Positions 59,880-64,000 of a stretch of DNA of 64,000 nt are shown here, one piece after another. The stretch comes from DASRHT01 sp035650355 (lineage in GTDB: Bacteria > Chloroflexota > Ktedonobacteria > Ktedonobacterales > Ktedonobacteraceae): the NCBI GenBank assembly GCA_035650355.1, contig DASRHT010000090.1:16463-80462 (forward strand). The letters are read 5' to 3'. Made by a program: the position numbers and the translations under genes. The stretch's first letter is position 1; each line of letters starts with the position of its first letter. The notes beneath the pieces were generated by a model. It searched no databases. It worked only from the letters and a program-made list of their open reading frames with translations, and was not told the origin of the DNA.

Positions 59880-60719
59880 ATGGAGCTATCGATACAAAGG
59901 CGGAATGGAGACCGGCGCTGGCGCCTATCTATGCTCAAATATGGTGCGGTGTTGCGTGTGAGCGTGGCGCATAACCTGGCCTATCTGAACGAAGTCTTTT
60001 TCCGCGCCTTAATGATGGTCGTCATCACTTTTATCCTGATTCAGTTATGGAAAACCACCTTCGGCCTGCATGGAACGCGGGCAATGAACGGCTTTAGCAT
60101 CGATGATATGGTGTGGTACCTGGTAATTGTAGAATCGTTGGCGATGTCGATGCCCACGCTGACACGGCGGATCGATCTGGAGGTACGTTCCGGCCAGCTA
60201 GCATACCAGTTGGGGCGGCCCTGTAGCTACGTATTCTACAACTACGCTCACTACCTGGGCGAGCGGCTGGTGCGCCTGACAATGAATGCAGCGATTGGTT
60301 CGGTGCTGGCTTTGCTTATTGCTGGCTGGCCTCACTTTAGCTGGATGGGCATCCTGGCGTGGCCCCTGGTCGCTCTGGCGGCCCTGAGCATCGACTTTGT
60401 GGCCTACTTCAGCATCGGGTTGCTGGCTTTCTGGATTGAGGAGACGCAATCGTTTTCGCTGATCTTCAGCCGCCTGACGCTGGTTTTAGGCGGCGTGCTG
60501 GCGCCGCTGGAGATCTTCCCGCAACCATTTCGCAGTATAGCGCAGGCCCTCCCGTTCAGCACGCTGCTCTACGGCCCGGCTCGCACGCTGGTACATTTTG
60601 AACCGAGCAGCTTCGTTGGACTGTTGTGGCAGCAGGCGCTAACATTGGGGGTAGGATGCGTTATCCTGCTTGTAATGTACCAGGTGGCGATCCGCCGCGT
60701 GAGTCTCAATGGAGGGTAA
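59880..60719 (+). CDS. ABC-2 family permease (COG4587 type)
   Basis: 279 residues from ATG 59880, where AGGAG has proper spacing; ATG 59874 overlaps the preceding stop. About six membrane helices, for example FFRALMMVVITFILIQLW, AAIGSVLALLIAGW, LVALAALSIDFVAYFSIGLLAFWI and GVGCVILLVMYQVAI. The EQTQSFSLIFSRLTLVLGGVLAPLEIFP-like stretch is the usual ABC-2 C-terminal half motif. Forms the exporter with the flanking ATPase and second permease; substrate unknown. Confidence 0.9.
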   Translation: MELSIQRRNGDRRWRLSMLKYGAVLRVSVAHNLAYLNEVFFRALMMVVITFILIQLWKTTFGLHGTRAMNGFSIDDMVWYLVIVESLAMSMPTLTRRIDLEVRSGQLAYQLGRPCSYVFYNYAHYLGERLVRLTMNAAIGSVLALLIAGWPHFSWMGILAWPLVALAALSIDFVAYFSIGLLAFWIEETQSFSLIFSRLTLVLGGVLAPLEIFPQPFRSIAQALPFSTLLYGPARTLVHFEPSSFVGLLWQQALTLGVGCVILLVMYQVAIRRVSLNGG

Positions 60720-60723
60720 GGCG

Positions 60724-61527
60724 ATGACTGTGCTGAAAATATGCGGGCGTACGCTGCGCTTCATCGGCGCGTATGCTGCCGCCAACGTGCAGGCGGCGAT
60801 GGAATATCGGCTTGCCTTCATTGTCCAGATCGTCACCATGCTAGCAAACGACAGCCTCTGGCTGTTCTTCTGGTGGAACTTCTTTCACACGTTCCCGCTG
60901 ACCAATGGCTGGCATACCACTGATATTATCGTCATCTGGGCTGTCTCGGCCTGCGGCTTTGGCATCAGTGTGGGCGTGTTTGGCAATGCGCGCCAACTGG
61001 CGGCGCTCATTATGAACGGCGGCCTGGACGCCTACCTGGGGATGCCGCGCTACGTCCTGCTGCACGTCTGCATTGCCGCCACCGATCCCACGGCCTGGGG
61101 CGATATTCTCTTTGCGGTAGGGGCATACGCCATATTCTTGCGGCCCGATCCATTGCATATCGTGCTGTTCGTGCTGCTCTCGTTGACGGCGGCTTGCATC
61201 TTTACAGCTTTTATCGTGATCCTCTGCTCCCTGGCGTTTTTCCTGGGCAATACGGAGGGATTGCAGCAGCAGATGGTGGGAGCGTTGATATCGTTCAGCA
61301 CCTATCCAATGGACATCTTTCATGGCATTGTGCGGCTGGCCCTCTTCACAGTTGTGCCTGCGGGCTTCGTCTCTTACGTCCCGTTGCAGATTTTGCACCG
61401 GTTCACCTGGCCCCTGCTCGGCGCGCTGCTGGGCGTGACGGCGTTGATCGTGCTTGCGGCTGCCGGGTTCTTCGAGCTGGGGTTGCGCCGCTACGAGAGC
61501 GGGAACCTGCTGGGGATGCAGAGCTGA
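60724..61527 (+). CDS. ABC-2 family permease (COG3694 type)
   Basis: 267 residues from ATG 60724, 4 nt after the partner permease, with GGAGGG upstream. Six hydrophobic segments including AFIVQIVTMLANDSLWLFFWWNFF, FVLLSLTAACIFTAFIVILCSLAFFLG and ALLGVTALIVLAAAGFFELGL. GNLLGMQS end and the FSTYPMDIFHGIVRLALFTVVPAGFVSYVPLQIL region match COG3694 permeases. Third gene of a compact exporter operon, closed by a repeat. Confidence 0.9.
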   Translation: MTVLKICGRTLRFIGAYAAANVQAAMEYRLAFIVQIVTMLANDSLWLFFWWNFFHTFPLTNGWHTTDIIVIWAVSACGFGISVGVFGNARQLAALIMNGGLDAYLGMPRYVLLHVCIAATDPTAWGDILFAVGAYAIFLRPDPLHIVLFVLLSLTAACIFTAFIVILCSLAFFLGNTEGLQQQMVGALISFSTYPMDIFHGIVRLALFTVVPAGFVSYVPLQILHRFTWPLLGALLGVTALIVLAAAGFFELGLRRYESGNLLGMQS

Positions 61528-61547
61528 GCAATGGAATGGGGAGCATC

Positions 61548-61725
61548 AGGGCTTTTCCGTTTTCGTCATGCTCGCAGGGCGAAGCCCTGCTCGCAAGAGG
61601 AGAGAGGTGCAGGCAACGCCGCGTCGCGGCGTTGCCTGCACCTCTCTCCTCTTACCCTGCGCCCCGAATGGGGCGCGAATCCCGTCGGCAGGAGTTAAGA
61701 GGAGAGGAACACGGAAAAGCCCTGG
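61548..61725. repeat. Dispersed palindromic repeat, family R1, full copy D
   Basis: Central 28-bp perfect stem with GTC loop (arms 61595-61622 and 61626-61653, variable segment GCAGGCAACG paired with CGTTGCCTGC). Outer inverted repeat CAGGGCTTTTCCGT / ACGGAAAAGCCCTG. Confidence 0.93.
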
Positions 61726-61739
61726 GGGGAGCATCAGGA

Positions 61740-61900
61740 CTTCGCAAAAGTCGCTGCACGCTCTGACTGCTCGCGCCAAAGGCGCTCACAGGGAGAGGAA
61801 GGTGCTGGCTGTGGGCACAGCCCACAGCCAGCACCTTCCTCTCCTGAACGGCTCGCTTGCGAGCCGTTCAGGATGAAAAGACAACGTTTGCGAAGCCCTG
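61740..61900. repeat. Second palindromic element with 25-bp stem
   Basis: Arms 61792-61816 and 61820-61844 (starting GGAGAGGAAGGTGCTGGCTG) form a perfect 25-bp stem with ACA loop. Next comes a 12-bp stem TGAACGGCTCGC/GCGAGCCGTTCA (61845-61870). Flanks CTTCGCAAAAGTC and ACAACGTTTGCGAAG form outer pairs. With copy D it fills gap 61528-61998. Confidence 0.88.
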
Positions 61901-61998
61901 GGGGAGCATCCGCTCTCCTATTCAATGGCGGTCTGGTCGTGTTACCATAGCAGCGATAGTGATGATGTGTAGATGCGTGAGAAAGGTGGTGTATAACT

Positions 61999-62610
61999 AT
62001 GACAATCTATCCGAGACGAGTTCCTCCGCAGACGGGAGAGCAAATGAGCGTCGAAGCGTATTTTCAGCTTGATGCAACCTTCCCCGACACAAAATACGAG
62101 TATCATGACGGCGTGGTGCGGCTTATGTTCGGTGGTTCAGCGGCTCATGCCACTATTGCCGGAAATATCTATATGGGATTGCGCTTAGAGTTTCGCTCCG
62201 GTCCCTGTACTGTGTACAACTCTGATATGCGTGTCTAGGTAGCCGAAGGGATCTATTATCTACCCGACGTTTCGGTAACGTGTAATGTAGAAGATCGGCG
62301 GCGAGATGCCAAAACGGTGCAATCACCCCGCCTGGTCGTAGAGGTGCTCTCGCCTTCAACGGAGAAGACGGATCGTACGGAGAAGCTTCAGGTGTACCAG
62401 GCATGCCCGACGATTGCCGAGATTGTCTTAGTCAGTCAGTTTGCCCCATATGTAGAGATATGGCGGCGTGATGAAGAGGACGAGGCCACTTGGCGCTACG
62501 TTCACTATGAGGCAGGAGAAGAAGTAGAGTTTGCTAGCCTGGATGTGCGGTTATCGATGCAGGATGTCTATCGGCAAGTCAACTTCGATGAACCATTGCT
62601 AGAAGAATAG
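61999..62610 (+). pseudogene. Uma2-family (DUF820) putative endonuclease, interrupted by TAG
   Basis: One frame of 204 codons with an internal TAG at 62236-62238. The first part, MTIYPRRVPPQTGEQMSVEAYFQL to YNSDMRV, and the second, VAEGIYYLPDVSVTCN to EEFASLDVRL-like end, together make a full Uma2 protein. PD-(D/E)xK elements remain: Asp in YLPDVSVTC and Glu in VVEVLSPSTEKTDR. ATG 61999 has AAAGGTGG. The TAG is most simply a Gln or Lys codon mutated to amber, giving a recent pseudogene. Confidence 0.8.
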
Positions 62611-62709
62611 CGGGTTCATCGAAGAGGTATCACCATGATGGAGTGATCAGGCCAGGGGCAGTTCGGTAAGATGACCGCTATAGCACATAAAGCGGTCTGG
62701 TCGCAGCTT

Positions 62710-63963
62710 TCAGGCTACATTTGTCTCCGTAGTGTATGCGTAATCGTTGTGAGGGCGAGCGGTCATGAGGATGCCAATGGTCGCGAGCAGGAACGCGACG
62801 ACGCAGAGCCAGAAGGCCAACTCATAATGATGCAGCGTATCATAGAGCCAGCCAGCTCCTATTGGCCCCAGCCCGCCACAGATTGCTATCGGCACACCCT
62901 GTATGGCGGTAATCGAGCCGTAAGCCCGGCGTCCAAAGTGATCGGCCATCACGGATGCGCGCAGAGGAGAAAACGCTCCGTACGCGGTCCCATAGAGCAG
63001 GACATAGAGGAGCACCCAGAGTAGCGAGGGGGCCAGAACCAGAACCGCGATACCGGCTGCCTGCCCCAGAATGCTGATCGCCAGCAAGCGTTGCGCGCTC
63101 ATGCGGACACTGAGTACATTGAATACATAGCGACCCGGGAGGCTCACCAGGCCCAGCGCGCCGTAGAGCGTCGCCGCCAGCACGGGATCGTAGCCGCGCC
63201 CGATCAGGAACGCGACCTGGTGAACGAAAATCACCGTATTGCCCAACACAACCAGGGAGAGCGAGGCCGTGAGCATCCAGAAAACAGAGCTTCTCAAGGC
63301 ATCCTGGAGTGAAGCTCCGGGCAGAGGGCCGGTCGTATGTATTGTTTGTCTGGCCTCTCCGTCTGGAGAAAGTCCCAGATCTTCAGGGTGACGCCTTACC
63401 ATGAACGCGTGCAGGGGGAGCGCGAGCAGCAGTTGTGCGCATCCAAGCACGATGAGGGTCTCACGCCAGCCGATATTGGCAACCAGCGCCCCCGTAAGAG
63501 GAACACAGATAGGGGAGGACAACCCTCCGATCAGCGTCACGACAGCAAGCGCCAGCCCACGTTTGCGCACAAACCAGTTGGCGACAACCGTAAAAGTCAC
63601 GGGATAAAGCGTCAGAGCCGTAGCAACCCCCAGGCCGCCGGACCAGAGGGCATAAAACTGCCATAGGGCCTGCACCTGTGCCATGCTCATCAAAGAAAGT
63701 GCGGCCACGATAGAGCCGATGCTCATGAGTAGGCGCGCGCCCCAGCGATCTAACAGACGTCCAACGGGAACTCCGAGCACGCCCGCGACGATCAGTCCAA
63801 AGGCATATGCGCTGGAAATACTAGCCCGATCCCAATGCAGCGAGGCGCTGATGGGCACCACCAGGATGCCAAAAAGGTATTGTGAGGTGCCATAAGAAAT
63901 GATGGTCGTGATCCCCAGCACGACCATCAGCACCCAGCCATAGTAGAGTTTGTTGCTACTCAT
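62710..63963 (-). CDS. Major facilitator superfamily transporter
   Basis: 417 residues from ATG 63963 (a TTG at 63978 is the alternative). Twelve hydrophobic segments, with the MFS motif A-like GVPVGRLLDRWGARLLMS between helices 2 and 3 and a second copy, LPGRYVFNVLSVRMSAQRLLA. The opening YYGWVLMVVLGITTIISYG and the GxxxGP-type helix 4-5 sequence GGLGVATALTLYP are typical of the OFA (oxalate/formate antiporter-like) group. Substrate unknown. Confidence 0.92.
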   Translation of the reverse strand: MSSNKLYYGWVLMVVLGITTIISYGTSQYLFGILVVPISASLHWDRASISSAYAFGLIVAGVLGVPVGRLLDRWGARLLMSIGSIVAALSLMSMAQVQALWQFYALWSGGLGVATALTLYPVTFTVVANWFVRKRGLALAVVTLIGGLSSPICVPLTGALVANIGWRETLIVLGCAQLLLALPLHAFMVRRHPEDLGLSPDGEARQTIHTTGPLPGASLQDALRSSVFWMLTASLSLVVLGNTVIFVHQVAFLIGRGYDPVLAATLYGALGLVSLPGRYVFNVLSVRMSAQRLLAISILGQAAGIAVLVLAPSLLWVLLYVLLYGTAYGAFSPLRASVMADHFGRRAYGSITAIQGVPIAICGGLGPIGAGWLYDTLHHYELAFWLCVVAFLLATIGILMTARPHNDYAYTTETNVA

Positions 63964-64000
63964 TTTGTCGCCATGCAAAACTATTTAAATCAAGTATAGG

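Noticed and set aside
62236..62238. Amber codon read as pyrrolysine
   Set aside because: Uma2 proteins have no role for pyrrolysine, the position is not catalytic, and no supporting element is visible; simple nonsense mutation is preferred.

Overview
The window looks like a chromosome segment of a Ktedonobacteria-type Chloroflexota bacterium. I infer this from gene content: a MalT-like LuxR giant regulator, a TIR/WD40 gene, a STAND-TPR protein, Ala/Thr-rich membrane-anchored proteins with LamG-like ends, COG4586-type ABC exporters and many dispersed palindromic repeats. The assignment rests on recalled family distribution, not on a marker gene. No rRNA, tRNA or CRISPR array was seen.

Layout. 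0-1.1 kb: end of a peptide/nickel-type ABC importer operon. 1.3-3.7 kb: broken TIR-WD40 gene, anchored hypothetical protein, MBL-fold hydrolase. 4.0-6.6 kb: two tandem, unequally diverged adenylosuccinate synthetase paralogues. 6.7-10.2 kb: a two-gene STAND NTPase operon. 10.6-16.4 kb: membrane proteins, M42 peptidase, lipoproteins and small-domain proteins. 16.7-25.3 kb: menaquinone operon menF-D-H-B-C-E, invaded by repeats. 25.3-31.5 kb: methyltransferase, secreted protein, serine hydrolase with a terminator-bearing leader, ATP-grasp protein, DUF488. 31.8-32.9 kb: redoxin with an in-frame UGA at the catalytic cysteine position and a SECIS-like hairpin. 33-40.3 kb: DUF885 hydrolase, small proteins, MalT-like regulator, FAD monooxygenase, LysE exporter with a leader-peptide attenuator. 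40.6-49.6 kb: LamG-like protein, WYL regulator, nucleotidyltransferase pair, DinB proteins, fused SPFH/NAD-kinase-like remnant, cytidylate-kinase-like protein. 49.9-53.5 kb: LysR, acyl-CoA dehydrogenase, MaoC hydratase, CitE-like lyase. 54-56.7 kb: dienelactone hydrolase, methyltransferase, membrane protein. 56.8-58.7 kb: metG behind a methionine-rich leader peptide and terminator. 58.8-61.5 kb: ABC exporter trio. 62-64 kb: nonsense-interrupted Uma2 gene and MFS transporter.

The most notable signals are regulatory or recoding ones that a gene list would miss: (1) a Met-codon-packed leader peptide plus terminator before metG; (2) a 33-codon leader peptide, RBS-sequestering helix and terminator before a LysE exporter; (3) a probable selenocysteine redoxin; (4) tandem PurA paralogues with reciprocal active-site losses; (5) four copies of a dispersed element carrying a near-consensus sigma-70 promoter; (6) a palindromic repeat family whose long stem shows compensatory changes between copies; (7) repeat-derived in-frame insertions in menD.
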